Origin: JAGQIB01 sp041393395
GTDB taxonomy: Bacteria > ARS69
Direction: 5' to 3'
Assembly (NCBI GenBank): GCA_041393395.1
Contig: JAWKKG010000005.1
Coordinates: 607,753 to 671,752, forward strand
Length of the DNA: 64,000 bases
Below are positions 9,834 through 18,596 of the stretch, piece by piece; positions within the stretch are counted from its first letter, which is position 1, and each line of letters starts with the position of its first letter. A program made the translations under genes and the position numbers. The notes below the pieces were generated by a model. That model did no database searches. It saw only the letters and a list, made by a program, of their open reading frames with translations, and was not told the origin of the DNA.

Positions 9834-11469
9834 TCAGAAGCCCCGTCGCCCCGCCGACAGCGTCGACGATCGCGAACGAGCGCGTCGACTCCTCGAGGAC
9901 TCCGGCCTCGCCACGGTGCCCGATCCCGCACCCGAGGACGAGCTCGAGACCCTTGCGGCCCTCACCGCGGAGCTCCACTCGCTGCTCGATCCCGACGAGG
10001 TCGCCGAGCGCATTCTCGAGCTCGCGCGCACGCGCACGAGTTCGGAGCGCGGCATCGTGTTCGGCGTGGAGGAGCCGGAGGATCGACTCGTGGCGCTGGC
10101 GAGCTACGGCTTCGGCGAGAACGAGACCGAGGAGCCCACCGGCTACTCGCGAACGGTCGTCGAGCGAGCGCGCGAGCTCCTCCCGGTGGAGTCCGCGGAC
10201 CTGCAGAGCGATCAGCGCTTTCTCGGCGCGGAGAGCGCCACGTTGCATCAGATCCGCAGCGTGGTGTGCGTGCCGTTCATCCACCGGCAGCGTGCGATCG
10301 GCGCGATCTACCTCGACAACCGGACCTCCGGACGGCGCATCCCGGAGAAGAGCCAGCGGTTCCTCTCGCTCCTCACGGGTCTCGGCGCGGGAGCCCTCGC
10401 GAATGCGAGCCGTTTCCGCGACCTGGAACGCCGGACGGCGGCGCTGACCGACGAGCTCGCCTCGGGTCACCGGTTCGAGGAAATCGTCGGTACCAGCGAG
10501 GCGATGCAGAAGCTGCTGCGCGACGTCGAGCGTGTCGCGCGTACGGACTTCCCGGTGTTCATCGTGGGCGAGAGCGGCACCGGCAAGGAGCTCGTCGCGC
10601 GGGCACTCCATCAGGCCAGTCGACGTCGCGAGGAGGCGTTCGTCGCGCAGAACTGCGCCGCGATCCCGAACGAGCTCCTGGAAAGCGAGTTCTTCGGATT
10701 CGAGCGCGGCGCGTTCACGGGAGCGGTCCGCAAGCGCGAGGGAGTGTTCCGCCTCGCCGACGGCGGCTCCCTGTTCCTCGACGAGATCGCCGATCTCGAT
10801 CGCGCGCTCCAGGCGAAGCTGCTCCGCGTTCTCGAGAACGGACTGATTCGACCGCTCGGGTCGGATCGCGAGGTCGGAGTCGACGTGAGGATCCTCTGCG
10901 CCACGAGCACCTCGATCGACGAAGCGGTGCAGCAGAGTCGTTTCCGGCAGGATCTCTTCTTCCGTCTGAACGTCTTCCGGATCACGGTCCCCGCGCTCCG
11001 CGAACGGCGCGAGGACATCCCGTTGCTCGTGCGGCACTTCCTGGATCGCCACGAGGACGCCGCGGCCGGCCGGCGCGTGACGTTCTCCCGTTCCGGCATG
11101 CAGGCCCTCCGCGAGCACTCGTGGCCCGGGAACGTCCGCGAGCTCGAACACTTCGTGAAGCGGGCGCTCGTTCTCGCCGAGCGGCCCGTCCTCGAGGCGA
11201 ACGACGTCCGGAGACTTCTCTCCGGACAGACCCTCGAGGAGGAATCGGCTCCCCCGGTACTGAACGCACTGACGCTCGCCCAGCTCGAGGAGATGGCGAT
11301 CCGCAACGCCCTGACCCGCTCGAACGGGAACAAGGCGCGCGCGGCGGCTCTCCTCGGCATCCACCGAAATGCCTTCCTGCGGCGCCTCCAGAAACTGGAG
11401 TCGTCGGAGGGGGGCAGTCGTCGTCCCATGCACGATCATTCCCCGAAGAACGAAGGAGCAGACGAATGA
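9826..11469 (+). CDS. GAF-domain sigma-54-dependent transcriptional activator
   Basis: A 547-residue regulator. Start GTG 9826 has GGAGG eight bases upstream and lies inside the end of the kinase gene. Residues about 40-200 form a GAF domain (IRSVVCVPFIHRQRAIGAIYLDN). The AAA+ domain follows with Walker A GESGTGKE, the sigma-54 contact loop GAFTGA, Walker B LFLDEI, and the arginine-finger region FRQDLFFRLNVF. The C-terminus is a Fis-type helix-turn-helix (NGNKARAAALLGIHRNAFLRRLQ). It has no receiver domain, so the input should come through GAF or the upstream kinase. Its stop overlaps the start of the next gene (ATGA). Target promoters were not found in this window. Confidence 0.93.
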   Translation: MADQKPRRPADSVDDRERARRLLEDSGLATVPDPAPEDELETLAALTAELHSLLDPDEVAERILELARTRTSSERGIVFGVEEPEDRLVALASYGFGENETEEPTGYSRTVVERARELLPVESADLQSDQRFLGAESATLHQIRSVVCVPFIHRQRAIGAIYLDNRTSGRRIPEKSQRFLSLLTGLGAGALANASRFRDLERRTAALTDELASGHRFEEIVGTSEAMQKLLRDVERVARTDFPVFIVGESGTGKELVARALHQASRRREEAFVAQNCAAIPNELLESEFFGFERGAFTGAVRKREGVFRLADGGSLFLDEIADLDRALQAKLLRVLENGLIRPLGSDREVGVDVRILCATSTSIDEAVQQSRFRQDLFFRLNVFRITVPALRERREDIPLLVRHFLDRHEDAAAGRRVTFSRSGMQALREHSWPGNVRELEHFVKRALVLAERPVLEANDVRRLLSGQTLEEESAPPVLNALTLAQLEEMAIRNALTRSNGNKARAAALLGIHRNAFLRRLQKLESSEGGSRRPMHDHSPKNEGADE

Positions 11470-11939
11470 CCACCCGGTATCTCCGCACCCTGGTGCTCGC
11501 CCTCGGACTCGCCACGCTGGTCTCCGGTACCGCCAACGCCTGGACGCTCACGGTCAAGCTCGTGGACACGGGCAGCTGCACGTCCCCGACCCCGTTGCCC
11601 GCCTCCGGCCTCGACGTGACGGTCGCCGGCCTCGGCGGCGGTCTGCCGCTCACCGAGACGACGGACTCGAACGGAGAGGCGGAGTTCGACTACTTCAATC
11701 CGTGGTTCAGCTACAACGGAAGCGAGTTCACGGTCACGATCGAGAATCCGACCGGAAGCACCTCGTGCACGGGCTACATCGCGGGCTACGAGCTCGTCGA
11801 ATCACCCCTCGCGGACGACGATGACAGCGTGACCATCAGCACGAAGTTCCGCGCACCGAGCTGCGACCTGAACGAAGACTTCCCCGAGTTCTGCACCCAT
11901 ACCGCCAGCGACCAGACCATCATCATCTACTTCGAGTAG
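11466..11939 (+). CDS. Small exported protein, unknown function
   Basis: A 157-residue protein not matched to a known family. It starts at ATG 11466 inside the stop of the sigma-54 activator gene, with AAGGAG nine bases upstream. A signal peptide (MTTRYLRTLVLALGLATLVSGTANA) precedes a mature part rich in Thr, Ser and Gly that reads like a single beta-sandwich domain (LTVKLVDTG ... LDVTVAGLGG), with an acidic patch ADDDD and four cysteines. It carries neither the FlgD-like domain nor the W-G-K-Y tail seen on other exported proteins here. Co-translation with a kinase and an activator suggests it may be a sensed or controlled envelope component (inference). A strong hairpin follows. Confidence 0.7.
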   Translation: MTTRYLRTLVLALGLATLVSGTANAWTLTVKLVDTGSCTSPTPLPASGLDVTVAGLGGGLPLTETTDSNGEAEFDYFNPWFSYNGSEFTVTIENPTGSTSCTGYIAGYELVESPLADDDDSVTISTKFRAPSCDLNEDFPEFCTHTASDQTIIIYFE

Positions 11940-11985
11940 CGCCGGACCTTCTCCGGGTCACACGATCGGAAAGAGAAGAACGTCG

Positions 11986-12016
11986 GAGGCTCCGGGATCC
12001 CGCATCCCGGGGCCTC
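11986..12016. terminator. Hairpin between convergent genes
   Basis: A thirteen-pair stem, GAGGCTCCGGGAT with ATCCCGGGGCCTC (one T-G wobble), encloses a five-base loop. It lies just past the end of the kinase-activator operon and just before the end of the converging minus-strand gene, so it can act for both. The T-run is poor on both strands. Confidence 0.6.
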
Positions 12017-12021
12017 TCGTG

Positions 12022-12576
12022 TCACGGCGCGGATTCGACTCGCGTCGTCCATTCGCTCGAACGCAGGTGCATCGGCCCGCCGGCGAGTTCGGCCCAGACA
12101 CCATCGGCGTCCTTCAGGCGCTCGCCCTTTTCCACGAAGCGAAACCGCAGTCGGATCTTGTCGGTGAGCTCCTCCCGGTCCGGGGGCTGCGCGCCGACCG
12201 ACGTGAACATCCGCGGCAGATCGAAGGAGGCGTCCTCGGGATCGTCGAGTCCGAGATACTGCCTGAGGTCGTCGCGGAACTCGTGCGACCAGGAGTTCGG
12301 GAACGTCACGCTCTCCGCCGGCACCACGACTCGGACGACGATGCGATCGTAGGCCGGATCCCAGAACACCGAGGCGCTGGCCGACCTCTCGGCCGCGAAG
12401 GGAGCGAGTACCCGCTCGAGGCGCAGCACCCCGAGATCGAGCATCGTCAGCGGTGTGGCGGCAAGCCGGCCCAACAGGTCCGGCGACGCGGGCGAAGCGG
12501 GGGACGGTTCGTCGGGAGAGGCGGCCACCATCAGCAGACCGGCGCCGACGACGGGGAGAAGTGCGAATCGACTCAT
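12022..12576 (-). CDS. Exported hypothetical protein
   Basis: A 184-residue protein that I do not recognise. ATG 12576 has GGAG eight bases upstream. The N-terminus is a signal peptide or anchor (MSRFALLPVVGAGLLMVAAS) without a lipobox. It is followed by a Pro-Ser-rich linker and one alpha/beta domain with the stretch FWDPAYDRIVVRVVVPAESVT. It lies downstream of the cohesin-like genes on the same strand, 142 bases away, and may be expressed separately. Confidence 0.65.
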   Translation of the reverse strand: MSRFALLPVVGAGLLMVAASPDEPSPASPASPDLLGRLAATPLTMLDLGVLRLERVLAPFAAERSASASVFWDPAYDRIVVRVVVPAESVTFPNSWSHEFRDDLRQYLGLDDPEDASFDLPRMFTSVGAQPPDREELTDKIRLRFRFVEKGERLKDADGVWAELAGGPMHLRSSEWTTRVESAP

Positions 12577-12718
12577 CGGAGACTCCGAGGGGTCCCGGGG
12601 CGAGGCCGGTCCGGGCGCCGCTCGGGACGTCGAGCGTGCCTTCGGAACCGACCTGCGGAAGAAACCCGCCCGGCGCGGGATTCGTTCCCGGGAACGACCG
12701 AAGCTCGCCCCTCCGTCC

Positions 12719-13537
12719 TCAGCGGAGGACCACCACCTTCGTGGCGGCGGGTCCGGAACCCCCTTCGAGGATCGCCCAGTAGACTCCCGGCGGAACGCGC
12801 CGGCGGTCCGGGCCGAGACCGTCCCAGGTCCAGACCCCCGAGCCGCGGACGCCGGGAGCGAGTTCCTCGCCGAGGATCTCGCGGCCGGAAACGTCGACGA
12901 GGCGCACCCGATCGAACGCGCGCGCGGCCGAGAACGTCAGCTCGCCCCCGCCCCGCGTGGGGTTCGGGGCGAACCCGGGCCGCAGACGACCCGACTCCGG
13001 CGCCGACGTTCCCCCGCCCACGACCACGAGCCCGTCCGTCATCTGGACGGCGCGCGGGAACGTCTGGCCGGAGTCCGCGTTCACGCACAGTCCCGCGTCG
13101 ACGAACGTGCAGTGCGGATCGGAAACGATCGCGATCGGAGATGCACCGTTCGCGACCGCGCGGAACGTGTACGTGCTCAGCGGGCCGGGGCCATCGACGA
13201 ACGCGCCCGCCGCGAGCAGCACGTGCGTGAAGGTCACGGTGGAGTCCGTGGATTGCGGGACCGTCCACCGGAACGGCGCGGCCTGGATCATGAGCGAGCC
13301 CTCGGCCGCGGACACGAACTCGAGCACGGCCGGATCGAACTGGAGCACGACCTCGTAGCCGTTGAAGTGCTCCGCGGGATCCCCGGCCGAGAACGTGACC
13401 TCGAACAGGTCGTCCGGCTCGACCTCCGTGAGCGCCGGCTCGATCGACGCGAAGAAGTCGACCGGATCCACCGCCGCCGCGGTCGTCGCCGCGAGCAGGA
13501 GCGCGAGGGTGCCGGCGAGACCGGCGCGGCGGATCAT
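12719..13537 (-). CDS. Exported cohesin-like protein with FlgD-like C-terminal domain
   Basis: A 272-residue exported protein. ATG 13537 overlaps the stop of the upstream gene by four bases and begins a signal peptide (MIRRAGLAGTLALLLAATTAAA). Residues about 30-170 resemble a cohesin fold: FEVTFSAGDPAEHFNGYEV, VLQFDPAVLEFVSA, then VTFTHVLLAAG. Cohesins bind dockerins in cellulosome-like complexes, but isolated cohesin-like domains are common on bacterial surfaces and do not prove this. The last 85 residues are the FlgD-like sorting domain (FAPNPTRGGGELTF ... LVDVSGREILG ... VPPGVYWAILEG). It is probably made with the two minus-strand genes upstream of it, one of which has dockerin-like repeats. 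Confidence 0.75.
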   Translation of the reverse strand: MIRRAGLAGTLALLLAATTAAAVDPVDFFASIEPALTEVEPDDLFEVTFSAGDPAEHFNGYEVVLQFDPAVLEFVSAAEGSLMIQAAPFRWTVPQSTDSTVTFTHVLLAAGAFVDGPGPLSTYTFRAVANGASPIAIVSDPHCTFVDAGLCVNADSGQTFPRAVQMTDGLVVVGGGTSAPESGRLRPGFAPNPTRGGGELTFSAARAFDRVRLVDVSGREILGEELAPGVRGSGVWTWDGLGPDRRRVPPGVYWAILEGGSGPAATKVVVLR

Positions 13538-14094
13538 GGGCCGGCTCTCCCGCCGGGGTTGTCCGCGTACAGGTCCTTGATGCGTCCCCAGCTCGCGTCG
13601 TCGATGTGAACGGGGCAGTTTTCGACCTCGAGCGTCGCGCCGTTGCTGATGGTGGGCAGGGTCGCGTTCTGCGAGTCCCGCAGGATGATGCCGGTCCACG
13701 AGAGCGGGCTGATCCCGTCCATCTGACCGGTGAATCGGATGCGCAGGATGGCGCCGGGGCCCACCATGGAGCAGCCGAGCCCGGCCCCGTCGACGGTGAG
13801 AGAGTCCCCGGGAGAGCCCTCGCTCAGCCAGTCCAGGAAGTACGGACACGCCGAGAGGAGCGGCCCGGCCTCCACCGCGACCGGCGTGAGGATCGCGGAG
13901 TCGAACACGAGCGCGAGCGAGAAACCGCGCAAGTCGGCCACTCCGTCCACCGTGACGTAGACGTCGGCGGTGTCCTCGCACGTGAAGACCTGCGACGGCG
14001 GATCCACGGACACGAGTACGGCGAGCGCCGGAACCGCGCCGAGCAGAGTCCACGCCAGCAGAGCGAAGGCGATCGAGAAGTAGCAGCGCTTCAA
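13534..14094 (-). CDS. Exported cohesin-like protein with W-G-R-I-K-D-L-Y tail
   Basis: A 186-residue exported protein. The start is TTG 14094 with AGGAGG just upstream. The signal peptide (MKRCYFSIAFALLAWTLLGAVPALA) is followed by a single cohesin-like domain: DTADVYVTVDGVADLRGFSLALVFDSAIL in two parts, then GAILRIRFTGQMDG. It lacks the FlgD-like domain and instead ends in SWGRIKDLYADNPGGRAGP. The core of this tail recurs at the ends of three other exported proteins in the window. Translation is coupled to the next gene by a four-base overlap. Confidence 0.72.
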   Translation of the reverse strand: MKRCYFSIAFALLAWTLLGAVPALAVLVSVDPPSQVFTCEDTADVYVTVDGVADLRGFSLALVFDSAILTPVAVEAGPLLSACPYFLDWLSEGSPGDSLTVDGAGLGCSMVGPGAILRIRFTGQMDGISPLSWTGIILRDSQNATLPTISNGATLEVENCPVHIDDASWGRIKDLYADNPGGRAGP

Positions 14095-14158
14095 AGAGCC
14101 TCCTTTCCGATCGGTCCGGGGGAGCGGAATGCACCGCTCCCCCGTTCCCGAATCCCTG

Positions 14159-17100
14159 CTAGCGCACGCGCAGGAGCTTCCGGGTCTCCCGGTGCTCCGC
14201 CGCCGTCAGCGTGTAGAAGTAGATGCCGGCGCCCACGACCCGACCGTCGTCGGAGCGACCGTCCCAGACCACGGAGGTCTCACCCGCCGCGACCGGTCGG
14301 TCCACCAGCGTCCGGACCAGACGTCCGGCCACGTCGTGGATGCGCACCGTCACCGGCGTCGCGGCCGGGAGACGGAAGGCGATCCGCGTGGAGCCGTCGA
14401 ACGGGTTCGGCCGCGCGCCCACGAGCTGCACGCTCGAGACCTGCACGTCCGTGACCGCATCCGTGGTGCCGTCGTCCGCCGCGTCGGGCTCTTCCGTGCG
14501 CGGATGGTTCGGCGAGCGATTCGCGCGGTTCCGGAGATCCACCGTACGGATCGCCGGACGCACGAGACCGTCGAGCTCCACGACCGCGATCTCTCCCGAG
14601 CCCGCGAACACGGCGTCGGTGCCGAGCACCGCGAGATCCACGAACGTCCCGCTCTCCTGCGGAATCGTGCCGAGGAACACGGAGCCCGGCTGCGCGATGC
14701 CGGTCGGCGTTGCGGAGATCACTGCCGCACCGCCCCCATCGAGCAGCGCGTGCACGCCCTTCACCTGCGACACGTTGTCCTCGAGTCGCAGCGTGGCGAT
14801 CGTGTGCCCGTTCTCGTGGCGATAGGTCATGGACACGAACGGCTCCGTCAGCACCGCCTCGGACGGCTGCGGCGCGCGAGCCGGCGCCGACACGAGACCG
14901 TAGTTGATCGCGAACATCATCAGATCCTCGAACTGGACCTGGTTGTCGGTGTCCGGAAGGCCGTTCACGGAGAAGTCCGACGTCGGCCCCACGTCGAGGT
15001 ACCCGAGCGGATCGGACACCCCGAGCGTGATGCCGTAGTTCGCGCCGAGGAGACTCACGTCCAGGAAGCCCACTCCGTTGTCGCCGTGGCCGTTCGTGGA
15101 GCCGTCGGTCACGTCGCCGAGGTGGTAGTTCAGCGTACCGGACGTCATGTTCGAGACCGCCGACACGTTGCCGCACTCGTCCTTGGTGAACATCGTGAAG
15201 TACCAGAAATCGCGCGCCGCGAGGTGCACCGTGTCCCCGGTCGTCGTGGCCGACGTGAGGATCCACGGGGCCGACGGCGGGTAGCTCGGAATCGCGGGCA
15301 CGGACCCGGCGCCCGGAGCGTCGTCGTACTCGGGATAGTTCCCGTACGGCGCCGCCCAGACCTCCACCACGTCCGCGTCGCCCGGCTCCGTGAAGTTCAC
15401 GAAGATGCCGGTGGTGTCGTTGCCGGCGGTGTTGCCGGTGGTCTTCTGCATCGCGGCGAGGTCACCCACGGCCACGGGGCCCGTCGCGTCGATGAGGATC
15501 GACGCCGGCGCGCCCGGGGAGCAGGGGATCGGGACGTTCGCGCAATCGCGCGCGATCACGCTGTCCACCGTGATCGTGCCCGTGCCGTCACCGCCGGAGG
15601 CCTTCACGCCCACCGTGAACAGCGTGCCGGTCGGCGCGGTCTGTCCGCACGGAATGCCCAGAATCGAGCAGTCCACCGTGTACGAGCCGCCGCCGTTGTC
15701 CAGGACCTGGAACGCAGTGAGCGGATTGATCGAGTTGAGATACGAACCCTGCACCACGGAGGAGAGACCCGAGCACAGCTCGAGCTCCGGACTCAGCGTG
15801 AAGTTCACGCTGTAGCCCCGCATCCCGTCCGAGTCGGTGCGCATGATCTCGAACGGCACCGTGACGCACGGCGTCGGTCCGGAGATGCAGTCCAGCGGCG
15901 ACGGGTTCGGGCTCACCGTGTTGTCCACCGGCGTGAACGCACAGACGGTGGTGGAGGAACCGTCGATCCGGTACGGATCGAAGTCCACGCTGCCCGGGAA
16001 GCCGGTGTCGTTCACGGCGTCGCCGCTGCCGGAGCCGGCGCCGCTCGGACCATCTGCCGCGCCCCACCAGTTGCGCTCGGCGTCGACCGGATTGCCGCTC
16101 GCCGAGTTGTCGAATCCGGCGGTGAGGTTGCCGGCGATGCTGTTGTCGTTCGCGACACAGGTCGCGCCGGCGCCGTACATGTAGATGCCGTAGTCCCAGT
16201 TCGTGATCGTCATGTTGGTGACGACCACGTTGAGCGCGGAGGACGCCGAATAGATGTCGATGCCGCTGGAGAGCGCCACCGCGCTGCCGGTCAGGCAGCC
16301 GTTCGTCACGGCGACCGCGAAGGTGACCGGCGCGCGACCGGTGGGCATCGATTCCTCGAACGGCACCGGCAGCGGCCGCTCCGCGCTTCGCACGACGGTG
16401 TCGTTGTAGAGGAACACGGCATCGAACTCGCCGCCGCTCGCGATCTCGAGCCCGCCGAGCGTGCCGTCCGTGTCGTACCAGCTCACGGGCGCCTGGCAGT
16501 CCGAGATCACCACGTTGCCGGAGGTCACGACCGGGCCGCCGCACAGGTACGTGAGCAGGCCGCTGGCCACGAACGTCGCCGGCGTGTAGCGAACCGCACT
16601 GATGTCGCAATCCGTGACGGTTCCGGCCGCGCCGTAGCTGACCTGGATGCCGTTCTGCGCGGTATACGCGATGTCGCCGGCTCCGACCGTGGTGCAGTCG
16701 TGCACGTCGACGACCATGGTCTCACCGGAGAGCGCCATGGCGTTCTTCTGGTAGTCGGTCACCGTGCAGTTCCCGACCTCGAGCGCGTACGGGCCACCCG
16801 TGTTGTTGAACGAGTAGATGCCGATGCCGTGCTGGACGCCGGAGGCCGGCGTGTCGCGGATCGCGATCACGTCGCAATCGAGCACCGCGCCGCCCGCGTT
16901 CCAGAAGGCCACGCCGGAGAAACGGTTGTTCGCGTTGCCGGCGCCCTGGCCGTCGATCGTGAAGTTCCGGATCACGAAGCCCGGCGTGTTCGCGCCGGTC
17001 ACCACCGGCTTGTTCGGGCCGGTCGTGGTGAACGTGACCGCGAGGGTCGCCGGCGACGCGATGATCGTGGTGTTGCGATCGGCGCCGTGCAGCGTGACGT

Positions 17101-18202
17101 CCTTGCCGTCGCAGATGATCTGCTCCTCGTACGTGCCGGGGAGCACCTCGATCGTGGTGCCGCCGGACACTGCGAGCACGGCGGACTGGATGCTCCAGCC
17201 GAGGGTGCCCACGGTGCCGTCGACGTAGACGCCGCGATCGAACGTGTTCGCGGCGGCGATCGTGGCGGCGGCCTGGCCGGTGTTCTGGAAGAACACGTGA
17301 CCGGTGGCCGCGAGCGGCGCCTGGATGCCGGTACTCACGAACGAGTTCCCGCTCACCGTCGTGCTCGGGCCGCGCACGCGGAGGCTGGTCGCGAACCGCG
17401 TGGTGGTGCCGGCGAACGTGTTGCCGGTCACGATCACGCCGTCACCGTCGAGGGTGACGAGCGTGTTGCCCTGCTCCTCGACGGCGGGGTTGTACCCACC
17501 GGCCGTTCCCGTGACCATGTTGTTCGAGAACGTCACGTTCGACGTGCTCGTGCAGCCGCCGCCGCAGCCCATCACCACGAGCTGACGCGGTCGGTTCGGC
17601 GCCGAGAACTGGTCGCTGAAGCCGTTGCCATCCGGACCCGCGCCCACGAACGTCTGACCCGAGAACGTGTTCCCGTCGATCAGGAAGTTCGAGATCGTGG
17701 CGCCGTACTCCGTGAGCAGACCGCCGTCTCCATTCGCGACGATCTCGTTGTCCAGGATCTGCGCGCCGGAGTGGCCGCCCTGGAAGTAGATCGCGGCGTT
17801 CTCGATCGCCGGGTTGCCGTTGTCGATGCCGATGATCGTGAAGCCCTGCCCCACGTCGCCGATCTGCACACCCGTGGTGCCGCCGGTCACGCGAATCGTG
17901 CCGAGCGAACCGTCGGCGATTCCCTCGATCGTGGTGACCGCCCGGCCGCCGGTGGAGATGAGCGTGAGGTCGAGATTGATCGTGACGTTTTCGTTGTAGG
18001 TGCCCGGCGAGACGGAGAGCACGTCGTTCGCGCTCGCCGCGGAGACCGCGGCCTGGATCGTGGGATAGTTGTTGAGCGTGTTGAGGTTCTGCACCTGTGC
18101 CTCGGCGGGACGGCTCCCGGCGAGACTCAGCAGCAGAATCGCGGCTCCCAGGGTCGACCCGAAGATCGAGCGGGCGCGCAACGAGACTGCGGAACAGGAC
18201 AT
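14159..18202 (-). CDS. Giant exported parallel beta-helix protein with cohesin-like and dockerin-like modules
   Basis: A 1347-residue surface protein. ATG 18202 has GAGGAG upstream and is followed by a signal peptide. Domains in order: two right-handed parallel beta-helix regions (about residues 40-330 and 340-720, each opening with a YPTIQAAV- or SIQSAVLAVSGG-type start and a PGTY motif); a cohesin-like domain (about 780-900); a fibronectin-like stretch; a dockerin-like pair of calcium-loop segments (GDVTDGSTNGHGDNGVGFLD and a second ending VQFEDLMMFAINYG, about 1035-1115); a second cohesin-like part; and a FlgD-like sorting domain (ARPNPFDGSTRIAFRL ... GAGIYFYTL). Beta-helix proteins often bind or cleave polysaccharide; no catalytic motif was seen. 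The equally long open frame on the plus strand is a shadow. Confidence 0.85.
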   Translation of the reverse strand: MSCSAVSLRARSIFGSTLGAAILLLSLAGSRPAEAQVQNLNTLNNYPTIQAAVSAASANDVLSVSPGTYNENVTINLDLTLISTGGRAVTTIEGIADGSLGTIRVTGGTTGVQIGDVGQGFTIIGIDNGNPAIENAAIYFQGGHSGAQILDNEIVANGDGGLLTEYGATISNFLIDGNTFSGQTFVGAGPDGNGFSDQFSAPNRPRQLVVMGCGGGCTSTSNVTFSNNMVTGTAGGYNPAVEEQGNTLVTLDGDGVIVTGNTFAGTTTRFATSLRVRGPSTTVSGNSFVSTGIQAPLAATGHVFFQNTGQAAATIAAANTFDRGVYVDGTVGTLGWSIQSAVLAVSGGTTIEVLPGTYEEQIICDGKDVTLHGADRNTTIIASPATLAVTFTTTGPNKPVVTGANTPGFVIRNFTIDGQGAGNANNRFSGVAFWNAGGAVLDCDVIAIRDTPASGVQHGIGIYSFNNTGGPYALEVGNCTVTDYQKNAMALSGETMVVDVHDCTTVGAGDIAYTAQNGIQVSYGAAGTVTDCDISAVRYTPATFVASGLLTYLCGGPVVTSGNVVISDCQAPVSWYDTDGTLGGLEIASGGEFDAVFLYNDTVVRSAERPLPVPFEESMPTGRAPVTFAVAVTNGCLTGSAVALSSGIDIYSASSALNVVVTNMTITNWDYGIYMYGAGATCVANDNSIAGNLTAGFDNSASGNPVDAERNWWGAADGPSGAGSGSGDAVNDTGFPGSVDFDPYRIDGSSTTVCAFTPVDNTVSPNPSPLDCISGPTPCVTVPFEIMRTDSDGMRGYSVNFTLSPELELCSGLSSVVQGSYLNSINPLTAFQVLDNGGGSYTVDCSILGIPCGQTAPTGTLFTVGVKASGGDGTGTITVDSVIARDCANVPIPCSPGAPASILIDATGPVAVGDLAAMQKTTGNTAGNDTTGIFVNFTEPGDADVVEVWAAPYGNYPEYDDAPGAGSVPAIPSYPPSAPWILTSATTTGDTVHLAARDFWYFTMFTKDECGNVSAVSNMTSGTLNYHLGDVTDGSTNGHGDNGVGFLDVSLLGANYGITLGVSDPLGYLDVGPTSDFSVNGLPDTDNQVQFEDLMMFAINYGLVSAPARAPQPSEAVLTEPFVSMTYRHENGHTIATLRLEDNVSQVKGVHALLDGGGAAVISATPTGIAQPGSVFLGTIPQESGTFVDLAVLGTDAVFAGSGEIAVVELDGLVRPAIRTVDLRNRANRSPNHPRTEEPDAADDGTTDAVTDVQVSSVQLVGARPNPFDGSTRIAFRLPAATPVTVRIHDVAGRLVRTLVDRPVAAGETSVVWDGRSDDGRVVGAGIYFYTLTAAEHRETRKLLRVR

Positions 18203-18596
18203 GAGTCAGCTCCTCGAAAAGAGTGAGCCGGCTCGGACGGAAGCAAGTCGAGAGCTGAGTCGAATCCGGGTGCCGGTCCTTCCGCTCCGGACCGGTGAAA
18301 AATCGGGATCGGATCGCGTGGAGGTCGGGGCAGCGGGGCTCGATCCGAGCACTCGAACGTAACGGACCGGCGGACGCGAATCACGCGGATTCGCACACTC
18401 CGCCCCCGAGGTCCGGATCCGACCCCGTGCCCGGAATCGGCTGCAAAGTCGTCGTAAAACGATTGCACGACGCACTTTACGCGGCCACACGCGCGTCTTT
18501 CGGTCGTCCCCGCGATTCCGCGTTCGATCACCCGTTCCCCGCGACCAATCCCTTGCGACGTGTCGATTCGCGATTCCGGGACGAAATTCCAGGATC
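18203..18596. other. Divergent intergenic region
   Basis: The 394 bases lie between the starts of the beta-helix gene (minus) and the ASST-like gene (plus), so both promoters should be here. The stretch is less GC-rich around 18440-18490 (GTCGTAAAACGATTGCACGA), but no convincing -35/-10 pair or sigma-54 site was found. No coding potential is visible. Confidence 0.5.

Noticed and set aside
14129..18226. Open frame of 1365 codons on the plus strand
   Set aside because: It lies antisense to the beta-helix gene, which has a signal peptide and recognisable domains; the composition here (His/Arg/Val-rich) is that of a shadow frame.
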